The position numbers and the translations under genes are program-made. The notes under the pieces were generated by a model. The model saw nothing but the letters and a program-made list of their open reading frames with translations, was not told where the DNA came from and did no database searches. From positions 186,001-250,000 of the forward strand of contig NZ_MTBP01000002.1 in the NCBI RefSeq assembly GCF_002911665.1: DNA of 64,000 nucleotides, written 5' to 3'. Of this stretch, positions 33,794 through 43,528 are shown one piece after another; position 1 is the stretch's first letter; the number at the start of each line of letters is the position of its first letter. The DNA comes from Actinomadura rubteroloni (GTDB taxonomy: Bacteria; Actinomycetota; Actinomycetes; Streptosporangiales; Streptosporangiaceae).

Positions 33794-35287
33794 ATGTCGT
33801 CGGAATCATCGGAAGGCGCGGTGGCGCGGTGGTGGGACGCGGTGACGCGGCGGGGCGGGTTCGTCCACGCCGCCGTCGTCGGCGCACGCGGGACCGGGAA
33901 GACGACCTGGTTCCGGAGCCTCGCCGACGCCGACCCGAAGGCGGTCGCGCTGTGGGACGTCCGCCGCGTCGCGCGGGCCCGGTCGATGGACGAGGTCTGG
34001 GCCGACCTGTTCGCCGTGCTGGACGTCGAGCGCACCCCCGGCGGCGACCCCCTGGACGACCTGGAGGACCGTCTCGACGCCCTCGACCACGGCCCGGTGC
34101 TCGTCGTGGACGACTGGGACGCCGCCGTCGAGCGCGGCGCGCCCATCGGCGACTGCTGCTACGAGGTGCTGGACCGGCTCGTCCGGTTCTGCCTCGGCCA
34201 GGCCACGACCCGCGCGGGCGCGGCGTGCCTGGGCCTGGTGCTCGTCACCTCGCTGCCGGACGTCAGCGACCTCGAATACTTCACCCGGCGGGAGCAGCGG
34301 CCCACGTTCGAGCGGCTGTCGCGGCTGGTCACCCGCTCCTTCACCGCCGAGCGCTTCCCGCTGCTCGGCCGCGCCGAGAGCGAGGCGCTGCTGCGCGGCG
34401 CGGGCCTGCCCGACGCCGACGCCCGCGCGGCGGCGGACGCGTGCGGCGGCTGGCCGTGGCTGCTGACCGAGGCCGCCGCGGCGGCCCGCGCGCACGGCGG
34501 CTGGACCTCCGACGCCGCGCAGGACGTGCGGGAGCGCCGGCTGCCCGTCCTGCTCGACGCCGCGCTGCTGCCCTGCCTCGCGGTCCGGCCCGAGGTGCGG
34601 ATGCTCGGCGGCGCGCCGCTCGACTACCTGGTACAAGAGCTGGACCGGCTGCGCGAGCCCGCCGCGTTCGGGCTGCCGCACGCGTTCGACGATCCGGGCC
34701 GTCCGGCGCCGCTCGTCCGGGACCTGCTGACCCGCCGGTTCCTCGTCGTGGACACCGAGAACCTGCGGATGCCGTTCCAGCGGCACGCCGAGGTCGCGCC
34801 GGACCGCTACGCCGGCGACGTGGACGCCTACCTTCAGCCGCGCGTCGGCGCCTGGCTGCGGCGGCTGTGCGCGGCCCACCGCGTCGCCGCCGACGACGTG
34901 TGGCTCGTCGGCCGTTCGCAGGAGCGCATCGACCGGACGGTCGGCGCCGCGACGCCCGGCCGCCGCCTGTACCCGCCCGCGCCGCTGCGCAGGAAGGCGC
35001 GGAGCGGGAAGAACGGCAGCGACGACAACCTCATGACCGCCGAGGTCGCCCGGGAGGCGCAGCGCAACCCGCTGGCCCGGTTCGTGCTCGCCACCGGGGA
35101 CGCCGACGCGCCGTTCATCCTCGACGTCGTCGGCGCGCTGGACCAGGTCACCGTCTGCACGCCGTGGGAGGCGTCGGGGGCGCTGCGGCGGCGCCTGGCG
35201 GGCGGCGACCGGCTGATCGAGCACACGTTCAGGGAGCGGCGCCCGCCGGAGGTGCGGCGGCGCACCCCGCCCGGCGGCGCGCGGTGA
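33794..35287 (+). CDS. P-loop NTPase fused to a C-terminal NYN (PIN-like) nuclease-like domain
   Basis: The 497-residue protein has Walker [13 protein letters not shown] (Lys 36) and Walker B VLVVDDWD (Asp 106-107), then a helical STAND-like region with [15 protein letters not shown]. From about residue 315 to 480 a NYN/PIN-like fold is suggested by FLVVDTENL (Asp 320), [12 protein letters not shown] (Asp 409-410) and [12 protein letters not shown] (Asp 436, Asp 438), the spaced acidic residues of that RNase family. I recognise no named family for the full length. AGGGAG lies seven bases before the ATG. The stop overlaps the next gene (GTGA). Confidence 0.8.
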   Translation: MSSESSEGAVARWWDAVTRRGGFVHAAVVGARGTGKTTWFRSLADADPKAVALWDVRRVARARSMDEVWADLFAVLDVERTPGGDPLDDLEDRLDALDHGPVLVVDDWDAAVERGAPIGDCCYEVLDRLVRFCLGQATTRAGAACLGLVLVTSLPDVSDLEYFTRREQRPTFERLSRLVTRSFTAERFPLLGRAESEALLRGAGLPDADARAAADACGGWPWLLTEAAAAARAHGGWTSDAAQDVRERRLPVLLDAALLPCLAVRPEVRMLGGAPLDYLVQELDRLREPAAFGLPHAFDDPGRPAPLVRDLLTRRFLVVDTENLRMPFQRHAEVAPDRYAGDVDAYLQPRVGAWLRRLCAAHRVAADDVWLVGRSQERIDRTVGAATPGRRLYPPAPLRRKARSGKNGSDDNLMTAEVAREAQRNPLARFVLATGDADAPFILDVVGALDQVTVCTPWEASGALRRRLAGGDRLIEHTFRERRPPEVRRRTPPGGAR

Positions 35288-38200
35288 CGGGCTTCGACCG
35301 GCTGGCGTCGGTCCTGCGGGGACGACGGTTCTGCGCCGCCAAGCCGTCCGTGCTGGCCTGGGCGGCGGTGTCGGTGCTGGCCGTGTGGGACACGGCGGCG
35401 GACCGGCGCCTGGTCCTGGTGGACGTCGACCACCCGCTGCTCGCCGGGTTCGCCGACACCGTCCCGGCCGGCGACGTCCTCGCCCGGCTGGCCGCGCTGC
35501 CGCCCGCCGAGCCCACCGGCCCGGTCTGGACGGTCCGCACCGCGTCCGGGACCGTCGTCGCGCCGCAGCGGGCCTGGTACGACGCCGCGCTCGCGCCGCC
35601 GCGCTGGAACGAGCCCGCCGCGCTCGGCCCGGTCACGCTCCGGACCGACGACGCCGACGGCCCCTGCGTCGTGGAGCACCACCGGTCGGGGGCGCCGGTC
35701 GCGCCGGGCGAGGCCGCGACCGAACTGCTGCTCCTGCTGGCCCTGTTCACCCGGACGGCGCCCGCCGCGATCGCCGTCCTCACGACGGTCCTGGCGAAGC
35801 AGCCGCTGTTCACGGCCACCGTCCGGCCCGACGGGACGTTCCACCGCCGCGTCGGCGACCGGGCGCCCCACACCCACGTCCCGTGCGACGGCTCGGCGGC
35901 GTTCGTGTGGGACCGGAGCGCCGTGGGCGGGGCCGTCCACGTGATCGAGCCCGCGTCGCCGCTGCTGGACGGCGCGCGTTCGACCGACAAGAACGGCAAT
36001 CCGGTCGTTCCGATCGGCGCGCCGCTCGCGCTGGCCGCCGGTCTCGCGGCCCCGCCGGACGGCCCGGACGGCGTCCTCATCGACCGGGGTCCGGGTTGGA
36101 CGCCCGTCCCCGGCATGCCGGTCCAGAGCGATGCGGCCGGATGGACGGTCCCGCTCGACCCCGCCGCCTCGCCCCCCGGCGCGGCCCGCCGGGTGGCCCT
36201 GCGCGCCGACGGGCGGACGCTCGTCCACGACCCGTGCCCCGGCGTCGACACGCGAACGGCCCTGGACCGGATCGCCGCCTTCACCGCGGGCCTGGCCGGA
36301 CACGCCGTCGCGACCCGCGACGCCTGGGGCGGGTCGCACGCGGCGGTCGAGGCCACCCGGCGGCGCGCCGTGGACTGGCTCGGCGCACGCCGCACGCCCA
36401 TCGACCGGGACGCCGTCGACCACGTCGTCGCGACCGTCCTGCGCACCCAGTCCGACCCGCCGCCGCTGCCCGCCGTGCAGAGCGCGCTCCCCCGCGTCGG
36501 CGTCGAGGACCTGGAGGAGCGGCACTACGGCACGCAGGCGGTCGCGCTGCTCGTCCTGGAACGCGAGCTGGAGCGGCGGTTCAAGCGCAAGGACACCGAC
36601 CCGGGCGTCTTCGCCGACGCGCTGACCGCCTACCTCGTCGCGCTCAACCAGGCGTCCACCGAGACGTGGCCGTGGGCGTGGCAGCGGATCGTCCGGCACC
36701 TGCGCGAGTACCTCGGCCGCGCGCGGCAGCCCCAGCGGCGCGAGCCGACGCTGTCGGAGCAGGCGCTGCCGCCGGCCGTGCGCCCGGAGTGGGAGCGGCT
36801 GGCGCGGCGGATCCCGTGGATCCGCTGGCTGGCCCGGCCCGCGCTGGACCCGCCGCACGGCGTCGCGGTCTCCGCCGCCGACGTCGTGGACCTGCTGACC
36901 CTGCTGCGTCCGCGCCAGGAGCCCGTCATGACCGGGACGCGGCGGCACAGCTCGGACATGGCGGTGCGGAACGTCCCGCTGCCGCCCCGGTTCGCGCAGC
37001 TCTACCGGGGGCCGGCCGTCGCGCCCGCCGTCCTCGGCGACCTCGCCGACGCGCTCGGCCCGCTGCTGCACGACCCGGGCCAGTCCGCGCGCATGGCGCA
37101 GGCGCTGACGCTGCCGCCCGCGCTCGACGCGGCGGTCGGGCGGCGGCTGGCGGACGCGATCGAGGACCAGACCGCCGCCGCGCACCTGCTGGTCGTCCGG
37201 GTGGACGACACCGAGTCCCCGCGCGTCCTGCTGGCCAACCTGTCCCCGCACGCCGGGCTGTACGTGCGCCTGGACGACGAGCCCGTCCGGCTCGCGCCCT
37301 GCGCGGTCGAGCAGGAGGGCGCGTTCAACTACTGCGCCGTCCGCGCGACGACCACCGGCGGGCAGCTCACGGTGGGATCACAGCGCGTGCCGCTGGACGC
37401 CGTCCGGTCCCCGCTGGACGAGGGCGCCGACGTCACGCTGCCCGCGCTGCCCGCCGACCTGTTCCGGGGCCGCGAACAGCAGCTCGCCCGGCTCCGGCGC
37501 GTCATCGGCGGTTCCGGTCCGCGCGCCGGGAGCCTCGTCTTCGGCACCCGGCGGGCCGGGAAGTCGTCGCTGGCCTACCAGGTCAGTCGGGACGACCGGC
37601 TGCGCGGACGGCTCTGGATCGACCTCGGCGACACGCCGACCTCGGTGACCGACGCCGCCGCCTGGAACCGCTCGGTCTGCCGGACGATCGCCCGCCAGGC
37701 CCGCCGCGAGCTGGGCATCGCGCTGGACCCGTCCGAGGGCGACGTCGTGGAACTGCTGGCCGACCTGGACGACGCGCTCGACGGCGGCAGACCGGTCGCC
37801 GTCGTCCTGGACGAGCTGGACGTCCTGCTGCTGCCCGAGCAGGGCGGCGCGGGCCGCCGGACGGCGGGCCGGCTCGGCAACCTCGCCGGCCGCAACCTCG
37901 TGCTGATCGGGACGGTCCAGCGCTTCCACCGGTCCGTCCACGAGTTCAAGACGTGGCAGGCCGTCGAGTGCCCCGCCGACCTGTCCTGGGCCGACGGCGT
38001 CACCTACTTCTTCGGCCCGCTCGCCGACCGCTCGGCCGGGCCGCGCGTCGAGTGGCCGCGCCGCGCCGGGGTCGCGCCGCGCCACTTCGCGACCGAGATC
38101 GTCCCGCGCATCGGGCTGCGCCCGTACTTCTGGGCGCGGCTGCGCAACGGCCTGGACGCGCACGTCCACGACGACCGGGCCGGGACGCGGCTGGTCACGG

Positions 38201-38550
38201 CGCAGGACGTCCGCCGGTACCTGGACCGGCTCGTGGTCGAGGACCCGCACCTCAACACCGTCATCGACGACGGCGCCGGACTCGACGCGCAGGAGCGGCG
38301 GCGGCACGACCTGTTCGGCGTGGACGAGCGGCGGATCCTCGTCCAGTTCGCGCAGATGGCGACGACGGGCAAGACGCTGTCGGTGACCCGGGCGGTGCGG
38401 GCGGGCGGGGAGGAGGCGCTGGCGGAGCTGGTCGACCGGGCGTACCTGGCGTACACGCCGGAGGGGACGCTGCGGACGGCCGTCCCGATCTACCACGACT
38501 TCCTGCGCGCCCGCGTGACCGACCTCGTCGCCGTCACGCCCGCCGGGTGA
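35284..38550 (+). CDS. Large protein of unknown function with C-terminal STAND/AAA-like ATPase
   Basis: The 1088-residue protein has about 720 N-terminal residues I cannot assign, beginning FDRLASVLRGRRFCAAKPSV. It then has an ATPase module: LFRGREQQLARLRRVI, Walker A FGTRRAGKSSLAYQV (Lys 760) and Walker B VAVVLDELDVLL (Asp 843, Glu 844). A winged-helix-like end follows (RILVQFAQMATTGKTLSVTR). There are no membrane segments. The ATPase looks like the AAA_16/STAND type that switches on ligand binding. It is translationally coupled to the NTPase-NYN gene and followed by a strong terminator, so the two form a unit. Confidence 0.78.
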   Translation: MTGFDRLASVLRGRRFCAAKPSVLAWAAVSVLAVWDTAADRRLVLVDVDHPLLAGFADTVPAGDVLARLAALPPAEPTGPVWTVRTASGTVVAPQRAWYDAALAPPRWNEPAALGPVTLRTDDADGPCVVEHHRSGAPVAPGEAATELLLLLALFTRTAPAAIAVLTTVLAKQPLFTATVRPDGTFHRRVGDRAPHTHVPCDGSAAFVWDRSAVGGAVHVIEPASPLLDGARSTDKNGNPVVPIGAPLALAAGLAAPPDGPDGVLIDRGPGWTPVPGMPVQSDAAGWTVPLDPAASPPGAARRVALRADGRTLVHDPCPGVDTRTALDRIAAFTAGLAGHAVATRDAWGGSHAAVEATRRRAVDWLGARRTPIDRDAVDHVVATVLRTQSDPPPLPAVQSALPRVGVEDLEERHYGTQAVALLVLERELERRFKRKDTDPGVFADALTAYLVALNQASTETWPWAWQRIVRHLREYLGRARQPQRREPTLSEQALPPAVRPEWERLARRIPWIRWLARPALDPPHGVAVSAADVVDLLTLLRPRQEPVMTGTRRHSSDMAVRNVPLPPRFAQLYRGPAVAPAVLGDLADALGPLLHDPGQSARMAQALTLPPALDAAVGRRLADAIEDQTAAAHLLVVRVDDTESPRVLLANLSPHAGLYVRLDDEPVRLAPCAVEQEGAFNYCAVRATTTGGQLTVGSQRVPLDAVRSPLDEGADVTLPALPADLFRGREQQLARLRRVIGGSGPRAGSLVFGTRRAGKSSLAYQVSRDDRLRGRLWIDLGDTPTSVTDAAAWNRSVCRTIARQARRELGIALDPSEGDVVELLADLDDALDGGRPVAVVLDELDVLLLPEQGGAGRRTAGRLGNLAGRNLVLIGTVQRFHRSVHEFKTWQAVECPADLSWADGVTYFFGPLADRSAGPRVEWPRRAGVAPRHFATEIVPRIGLRPYFWARLRNGLDAHVHDDRAGTRLVTAQDVRRYLDRLVVEDPHLNTVIDDGAGLDAQERRRHDLFGVDERRILVQFAQMATTGKTLSVTRAVRAGGEEALAELVDRAYLAYTPEGTLRTAVPIYHDFLRARVTDLVAVTPAG

Positions 38551-38576
38551 CGCCGGGGCCCGCGCGGGCCCCGGCG
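38551..38576. terminator. Perfect 11-bp GC hairpin directly after the large ATPase gene
   Basis: CGCCGGGGCCC, GCGC, GGGCCCCGGCG starts at the base after the stop codon. It probably terminates both the NTPase operon and the convergent DUF397 gene. Confidence 0.7.
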
Positions 38577-38584
38577 CCGGGGAG

Positions 38585-38764
38585 CTAGGGACGGAGGTCC
38601 AGGTCGCCGTCCTTCATCCGGGCGAGGACGCGGCGCGGCAGCGGGAGGTGGCCTTGCTCGGGAGCCTTGCTGTCGCGGACGCCGACGCCTTCGGGCAGCG
38701 CGGCGACCGCCACGCAGTTCCCGACGCTCCGGCTGCGGCTCGACGTGCGCCATTCAACGGTCAT
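38585..38764 (-). CDS. DUF397 domain protein (59 residues)
   Basis: The ATG at 38764 opens 59 codons reading WRTSSRSRSVGNCVAVA, then GVGVRDSKAPEQGHLPLP and ARMKDGDLDL. This is the DUF397 pattern (W-x-x-S-S, N-C-V-x-V-A, V-R-D-S-K). In streptomycetes and relatives such proteins sit beside an XRE-type HTH regulator and act in development-linked regulation. No such partner is present here; the neighbours are the NTPase operon and PEPCK. Confidence 0.85.
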   Translation of the reverse strand: MTVEWRTSSRSRSVGNCVAVAALPEGVGVRDSKAPEQGHLPLPRRVLARMKDGDLDLRP

Positions 38765-38852
38765 GGTGACTCCAGTGGGGTGGATGCGGAGGGGCGGACG
38801 TGATCTACCCGATCACCGAGCCACAGAACATGAAAAACAGTCCGAAAACGGA

Positions 38853-38890
38853 CGGGACCGCGTCCCCTGTGGCCAGGGGGCGCGGTCCCG
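38853..38890 (-). terminator. Terminator of the PEPCK gene
   Basis: A 17-base-pair stem (one G-U) with a four-base loop at 38870-38873 lies 22 bases beyond the PEPCK stop. On the minus strand it is followed by TTTT and then TTTTT runs. This is the strongest intrinsic terminator in the window. Confidence 0.8.
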
Positions 38891-38911
38891 TTCCGAATTC
38901 GGTGCGCGGCG

Positions 38912-40753
38912 TCACTCCGCCAGACGGTTCACCAGCGCGTTGTACTCGTCCCACAGCTCCTTCGGCAGGTGGTCGCCGAAAGTGTTGAAGTGGTCGGGTA
39001 CCAGGGCGGCCTCCTGCTTCCAGACCTCGCCGTCCACCGACAGCAGCGTGTCGAGGTCGGCGTCGTCGATGACCAGGCCGTCGGTGTCCAGGGCGGCGCG
39101 GGTCGGCAGGTGCCCGATCGGCGTCTTCACGGCGTCGGCGCGGCCGTTCAGGCGCTCCACGATCCACTTCAGGACGCGGCTGTTCTCGCCGAAGCCCGGC
39201 CAGATGAACTTGCCGTCGGCGTTCTTGCGGAACCAGTTGACGTAGTAGATCCGCGGCAGCTTCTCGGCGTCGGTCGAGCGGCCGATCTTCAGCCAGTGGC
39301 CGAAGTAGTCGCCCATGTTGTAGCCGCAGAAGGGCAGCATCGCGAACGGGTCGCGGCGCAGTTCGCCGACGGTGCCCTCGGCGGCGGCGGTCTTCTCCGA
39401 GGCGATGTTCGCGCCGAGGAAGACGCCCTGCTGCCAGTCGAAGGACTCGGTGACGAGCGGGACGGCCGTGGCGCGGCGCCCGCCGAACAGGATCGCCGAG
39501 ATCGGCACGCCGTTCGGGTCCTCCCACTCCGGCGCGATGATCGGGCACTGCCCGGCCGGGGTGGTGAAGCGGGCGTTCGGGTGGGCGGCCGGGACGCCGG
39601 ACTCCGGCGTCCAGTCGTTGCCCTTCCAGTCGGTGAGGTGCGCGGGCGGCTCCTCGGTGAGGCCCTCCCACCACACGTCGCCGTCGTCGGTGAGCGCGAC
39701 GTTCGTGAAGATGCTGTTGCCCCAGAACGTCTCGACCGCGTTGGCGTTGGTGTCAGCGCCGGTGCCGGGCGCGACGCCGAAGAAGCCCGCCTCGGGGTTG
39801 ATCGCGTAGAGGCGGCCGTCCGCGCCGAACCGCATCCAGGCGATGTCGTCGCCGATGGTCTCGACCTTCCAGCCCGGGACGGTCGGCTCCAGCATCGCGA
39901 GGTTGGTCTTGCCGCACGCCGACGGGAACGCCGCCGCGACGTACCGCGCCTCGCCCTCGCCCTGCGGCGGGGTCAGCTTGAGGATCAGCATGTGCTCGGC
40001 GAGCCAGCCCTCGTCGCGCGCCATCGTGGACGCGATGCGCAGCGCGTAGCACTTCTTGCCGAGCAGCGCGTTGCCGCCGTACCCGGAGCCGTAGGACCAG
40101 ATCTCACGGGTCTCGGGGAAGTGCGAGATGTACTTGGTGGAGTTGCACGGCCACGGGACGTCCTGCTGCCCCGGCTCCAGCGGCGCGCCGACCGAGTGGA
40201 CGGCCTTCACGAACGAGCCGCGCTCCTCGATCAGCCGCAGCGCGGGCTCGCCCATGCGGGTCATGATGCGCATGGAGACCACGACGTACGGCGAGTCGGT
40301 GATCTCAACGCCGAGCTGGGAGATGTTCCCGCCCAGCGGGCCCATGCAGAACGGCACCACGTACATGGTGCGGCCCTTCATCGAACCCTTGAAGATCTCG
40401 CCGAAGGTGCGGCGCATCTCGGCCGGCGCGACCCAGTGGTTGGTCGGCCCCGCGTCCTCCTCCTTCTCCGAGCAGATGAAGGTGCGGTCCTCGACGCGGG
40501 CGACGTCGCTCGGGTCGGACGCGGCGTAGAAGCTGTTCGGGCGTTTGGCGTCGTTGAGCCGCTTGAAGGTGCCCTGCTCGACGAGGAGGTCCGTCAGGCG
40601 CGTCCACTCCGCGTCGGAGCCGTCGCACCATTCGATCCTGTCCGGCTGGGTCAGCTCGGCGATCTCCCGTACCCAGTCCACGAGTTCGGCGTGGCTGGTC
40701 GGGGCCTGGTCGTTGTGAGCGGAGGCGGACGACGCAGCAACCTGGTGGGACAC
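38912..40753 (-). CDS. pckG: Phosphoenolpyruvate carboxykinase (GTP)
   Basis: The 613-residue protein carries the GTP-type PEPCK signature [13 protein letters not shown], with the active-site cysteine and P-loop, plus [31 protein letters not shown] and [12 protein letters not shown]. It makes PEP and CO2 from oxaloacetate for gluconeogenesis. The start is GTG at 40753, exactly six bases after AAGGAG; the TTG six bases upstream abuts that site. The upstream region holds a DasR-like palindrome and a CRP-like site, fitting carbon-source control. Confidence 0.96.
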   Translation of the reverse strand: MSHQVAASSASAHNDQAPTSHAELVDWVREIAELTQPDRIEWCDGSDAEWTRLTDLLVEQGTFKRLNDAKRPNSFYAASDPSDVARVEDRTFICSEKEEDAGPTNHWVAPAEMRRTFGEIFKGSMKGRTMYVVPFCMGPLGGNISQLGVEITDSPYVVVSMRIMTRMGEPALRLIEERGSFVKAVHSVGAPLEPGQQDVPWPCNSTKYISHFPETREIWSYGSGYGGNALLGKKCYALRIASTMARDEGWLAEHMLILKLTPPQGEGEARYVAAAFPSACGKTNLAMLEPTVPGWKVETIGDDIAWMRFGADGRLYAINPEAGFFGVAPGTGADTNANAVETFWGNSIFTNVALTDDGDVWWEGLTEEPPAHLTDWKGNDWTPESGVPAAHPNARFTTPAGQCPIIAPEWEDPNGVPISAILFGGRRATAVPLVTESFDWQQGVFLGANIASEKTAAAEGTVGELRRDPFAMLPFCGYNMGDYFGHWLKIGRSTDAEKLPRIYYVNWFRKNADGKFIWPGFGENSRVLKWIVERLNGRADAVKTPIGHLPTRAALDTDGLVIDDADLDTLLSVDGEVWKQEAALVPDHFNTFGDHLPKELWDEYNALVNRLAE

Positions 40754-40818
40754 GGGCAACTCCTTCTTGCTGTTCGCAGGATCCTCGCATCATGAACAAA
40801 ACCGAACGTCTTTTCCAT

Positions 40819-40832
40819 TTGGTCTGGACCAA
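40819..40832. promoter_or_regulatory. Candidate DasR/NagR-type operator upstream of pckG
   Basis: TTGGTC-TG-GACCAA is a perfect 6-base-arm palindrome and matches the core of the GntR-family dre consensus TGGTCTAGACCA at all but one position. It lies 66 bases upstream of the pckG start. DasR responds to glucosamine 6-phosphate in streptomycetes; a homologue in this genome is assumed. Confidence 0.5.
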
Positions 40833-40865
40833 TCACGCCCGGTTTTGGGTGATCCGGCATCCATT

Positions 40866-40881
40866 TGTGATGCTTATCACG
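40866..40881. promoter_or_regulatory. Candidate CRP-family binding site upstream of pckG
   Basis: TGTGA-TGCTTA-TCACG matches the TGTGA-N6-TCACA consensus at nine of ten positions and lies 113 bases upstream of the pckG start. The remaining DNA between modC and pckG is AT-richer than its surroundings, as expected for a promoter region. Confidence 0.5.
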
Positions 40882-40929
40882 GGCAAAACCCCTGCTCAGA
40901 GGCCTTGGCACGGTCCCGTCCGGCCGTGT

Positions 40930-41979
40930 TCACGCCGGGTATACCTGGATCTCGGTGGCTTTGACCGACGTCCAGACCTCACTCCCGGTGACGAGTCCCA
41001 GCTCTGCCACGGCGGCCGGGGTGACGTCCGCCGCGACCGTGCGGCCGGGAGCGTCCAGGCGCACGCGGACCCGGTCGCCCTGCGGTTCGACGCCGCCGAC
41101 CGTCGCGCGCCAGAGGTTGCGGGGGCTGCCGTCCGGGCGGGTCCGGTAGAGCGCGACCGAGGCTGGCGGAAAGGCAAGAAAGACCTCACCTCGAAGTGAG
41201 GTCGCTATGTCGATGGACGGGCCGTCCTGGACAACGGCGACCGGGCCGTGCTCACGCGCCTCGACCCGTCCCCGGAACAGGTTCAGCCCGACCAGCCGCG
41301 CCACGTAGCCGGTGCGGGGCCGCCGCGCGACCTCGGCGGGCACGCCCTCCTGCACGACGTGCCCGGCCTCCAGCACGACGAGCCGGTCGGCGAGCACCAT
41401 CGCGTCCAGCGGGTCGTGGGTGACGAGCACCGCCGCGCCCGCGAACCCGTCCAGATGGCGGCGCAGCGCGGCGCGGACCTCCAGCCGGGTGCGGGCGTCG
41501 AGCGCGGACAGCGGCTCGTCCAGCAGCAGCAGGCCGGGCCGGACGGCGAGCGCGCGGGCCAGCGCGACCCGCTGCGCCTGCCCGCCCGACAGCGCGCGGG
41601 GCCGGGACGCGGCGTGCGCGGCGAGGCCGACCCGCTCCAGCCAGCCCGCCGCCTCCCGACGCGCCGCCGCTTTGCGGGCGCCCCGGCAGCGCAGCCCGAA
41701 CGCGACGTTGTCCAGCGCGCTGAGGTGCGGGAACAGCAGGTAGTCCTGGAAGACCATGCCGATGCCGCGCCGGTCGGCGGGCCGGGCGGACAGGTCGGCG
41801 CCGTCCACGCGCAGGTGCCCGCCGGACGGGACGAGCCCGGCGAGCGCCCGCAGCGCCGTCGTCTTGCCCGCGCCGTTCGGGCCGAGCAGCGCGACGACCT
41901 CACCGGGCGCGGCGGTCAGCGCGAGGTCGAGGGAAAACCCGGGGCGGCGGACGACGATCCGCGCGTCCAGCCCGCTCAC
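40930..41979 (-). CDS. modC: Molybdate ABC transporter ATP-binding protein
   Basis: The 349-residue protein has Walker A LLGPNGAGKTTALRAL, Q-loop MVFQDYLLFPHL, signature ALSGGQAQRVALARAL, Walker B LLLLDEPLSALDA and the switch histidine VLVTHDPLDA. A C-terminal MOP/TOBE-type region (LRGEVFLAFPPASVALY) follows. It powers the ModB channel at the membrane. The GTG start overlaps the modB stop (GTGA). It is the last gene of the mod operon. Confidence 0.92.
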   Translation of the reverse strand: MSGLDARIVVRRPGFSLDLALTAAPGEVVALLGPNGAGKTTALRALAGLVPSGGHLRVDGADLSARPADRRGIGMVFQDYLLFPHLSALDNVAFGLRCRGARKAAARREAAGWLERVGLAAHAASRPRALSGGQAQRVALARALAVRPGLLLLDEPLSALDARTRLEVRAALRRHLDGFAGAAVLVTHDPLDAMVLADRLVVLEAGHVVQEGVPAEVARRPRTGYVARLVGLNLFRGRVEAREHGPVAVVQDGPSIDIATSLRGEVFLAFPPASVALYRTRPDGSPRNLWRATVGGVEPQGDRVRVRLDAPGRTVAADVTPAAVAELGLVTGSEVWTSVKATEIQVYPA

Positions 41980-42776
41980 GGCGCGCTCACCCACCGCCGC
42001 CGCAGCGCCGCGAGGACGGCCACCGACACCGCCAGCAGCACCAGGCTCAGCACGATCGCGGCCTGCGGGTCGTTCTCCAGCGCCAGGTAGACGGCCAGCG
42101 GCATCGTCTGGGTGCGGCCGGGGAAGTTGCCCGCGAACGTGATCGTCGCGCCGAACTCGCCGAGCGCCCGCGCCCAGCACAGCGCGGCGCCCGCCGCGAT
42201 CCCGGGGGCGACGAGCGGGAGCGTGACGCGGCGGAAGACCGTCCAGCGGCCCGCGCCGAGCGTCGCGGCGGCCTCCTCGTAGCGGCGGTCGGCGGCCCGC
42301 AGCGCGCCCTCGACGCTGATCACGAGGAACGGCATCGCGACGAACGTCTCGGCGAGCACGACGCCGGCCGTGGTGAACGGCAGCGTGACGCCGAACGCCT
42401 CGTCCAGCCAGCGGCCGACCAGGCCCCGGCGGCCGAGGACGAGCAGCAGCGCCACGCCGCCGACCACGGGCGGCAGCACGAGCGGGACGGTGACCAGCGC
42501 CCGCGCGAGCCGGACGCCGGGGAACGGCACGCGCGCCAGCAGCCACGCGAGCGGCACGCCGAACAGGACGCAGAGCGCGGTCGCGAGCGTCGCGGTGACC
42601 AGGCTGAGCCGCAGCGCCTCGCGGACCTGCGGTTCGGCGAGGCGCGGCCCGAGCGTGGCCCAGGGCGCGCGGGCGAGCAGGCCGACGAGCGGCAGGACGA
42701 GGAACGCCAGCCCGACCAGAGCCGGGAGCACGAGCACGAGAGGTGCCCGGCCCTGGTTCCCGTCCCGGCGCGTCAC
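41976..42776 (-). CDS. modB: Molybdate ABC transporter permease
   Basis: The 266-residue protein has about five or six membrane segments (VLVLPALVGLAFLVLPLVGLL, LVTATLATALCVLFGVPLAWLL and others). The cytoplasmic coupling motif is EEAAATLGAGRWTVFRRVTLP, then GEFGATITFAGNFPGRTQT, typical of ModB/CysT-type permeases. The GTG start overlaps the modA stop by four bases. Confidence 0.92.
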   Translation of the reverse strand: MTRRDGNQGRAPLVLVLPALVGLAFLVLPLVGLLARAPWATLGPRLAEPQVREALRLSLVTATLATALCVLFGVPLAWLLARVPFPGVRLARALVTVPLVLPPVVGGVALLLVLGRRGLVGRWLDEAFGVTLPFTTAGVVLAETFVAMPFLVISVEGALRAADRRYEEAAATLGAGRWTVFRRVTLPLVAPGIAAGAALCWARALGEFGATITFAGNFPGRTQTMPLAVYLALENDPQAAIVLSLVLLAVSVAVLAALRRRWVSAP

Positions 42777-43528
42777 GGCTTCTCGAAGCCCGCCCTGGTC
42801 AGCGCGTCCTGGCCCGGCGCCGACAGCACGAGCGCCACGAACTGCCGGGCCAGCGCGAGCTGCGGCGCCTTGGCGAGCGCGGCGATCGGGTAGGCGTTGA
42901 TCGCCTTGGCGGCCGCGGGGAAGTCGATGCCGGTGACCTGGCCGGCGGCGGCGCCGACGTCCGTCCGGTAGACCAGGCCCGCGTCGGCCTCGCCGAGCCG
43001 GACCTTCGTCAGGACCGCCTTGACGTCCTGCTCCTGCGACACCGGGCGCACCGTCACCCCGGCGGCGGCGAGCGCGGTCTTCGCGGCGGCGCCGCACGGG
43101 ACCTGCTCGGCGCAGAGCACGACCTTGGTGCCCTTCGCCGCCAGGTCGGCGAGCGCGTGGACCTTCGCGGCGCCCTTCGGGACGGCGATGACCAGCCGGT
43201 TCCTGGCGAAGACCTGCGGCGCCCCGGACGCGTCGCCGTCGTCGGTCACCGTCTTCATCGTGGCCGGGCTCGCGGCGGCGAACACGTCGGCGGGCGCGCC
43301 CTGGACGATCTGCTGCGCGAGCGCCGAGCTGCCCCCGAAGCTGAACCGGACCTTCACCCCCGGATGGGCCTGCTCGAACGTCTTCCCGAGCGCGGTGAAC
43401 GTCTCGGTGAGGGACGCGGCGGCGAGGACGGTCAGCGTCCTGCTCTCGGTCTTGTCGTCGCCGTCTCCGCAGGCGGCGGCCGTCAGCAGGGTCAGGGCCG
43501 CGGCGGCGGCGCTCAGGATGCGTTTCAT
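42773..43528 (-). CDS. modA: Molybdate-binding lipoprotein
   Basis: The 251-residue protein has a lipoprotein signal (LTLLTAAAC, lipobox cysteine near residue 20) and the ModA pattern LTVLAAASLTETFTALGKTF, FSFGGSSALAQQI and ADVFAAASPATM. These Ser residues line the oxyanion pocket. It captures molybdate or tungstate outside the membrane. Its ATG overlaps the stop of the HTH-Mop regulator (ATGA). Confidence 0.93.
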   Translation of the reverse strand: MKRILSAAAAALTLLTAAACGDGDDKTESRTLTVLAAASLTETFTALGKTFEQAHPGVKVRFSFGGSSALAQQIVQGAPADVFAAASPATMKTVTDDGDASGAPQVFARNRLVIAVPKGAAKVHALADLAAKGTKVVLCAEQVPCGAAAKTALAAAGVTVRPVSQEQDVKAVLTKVRLGEADAGLVYRTDVGAAAGQVTGIDFPAAAKAINAYPIAALAKAPQLALARQFVALVLSAPGQDALTRAGFEKP

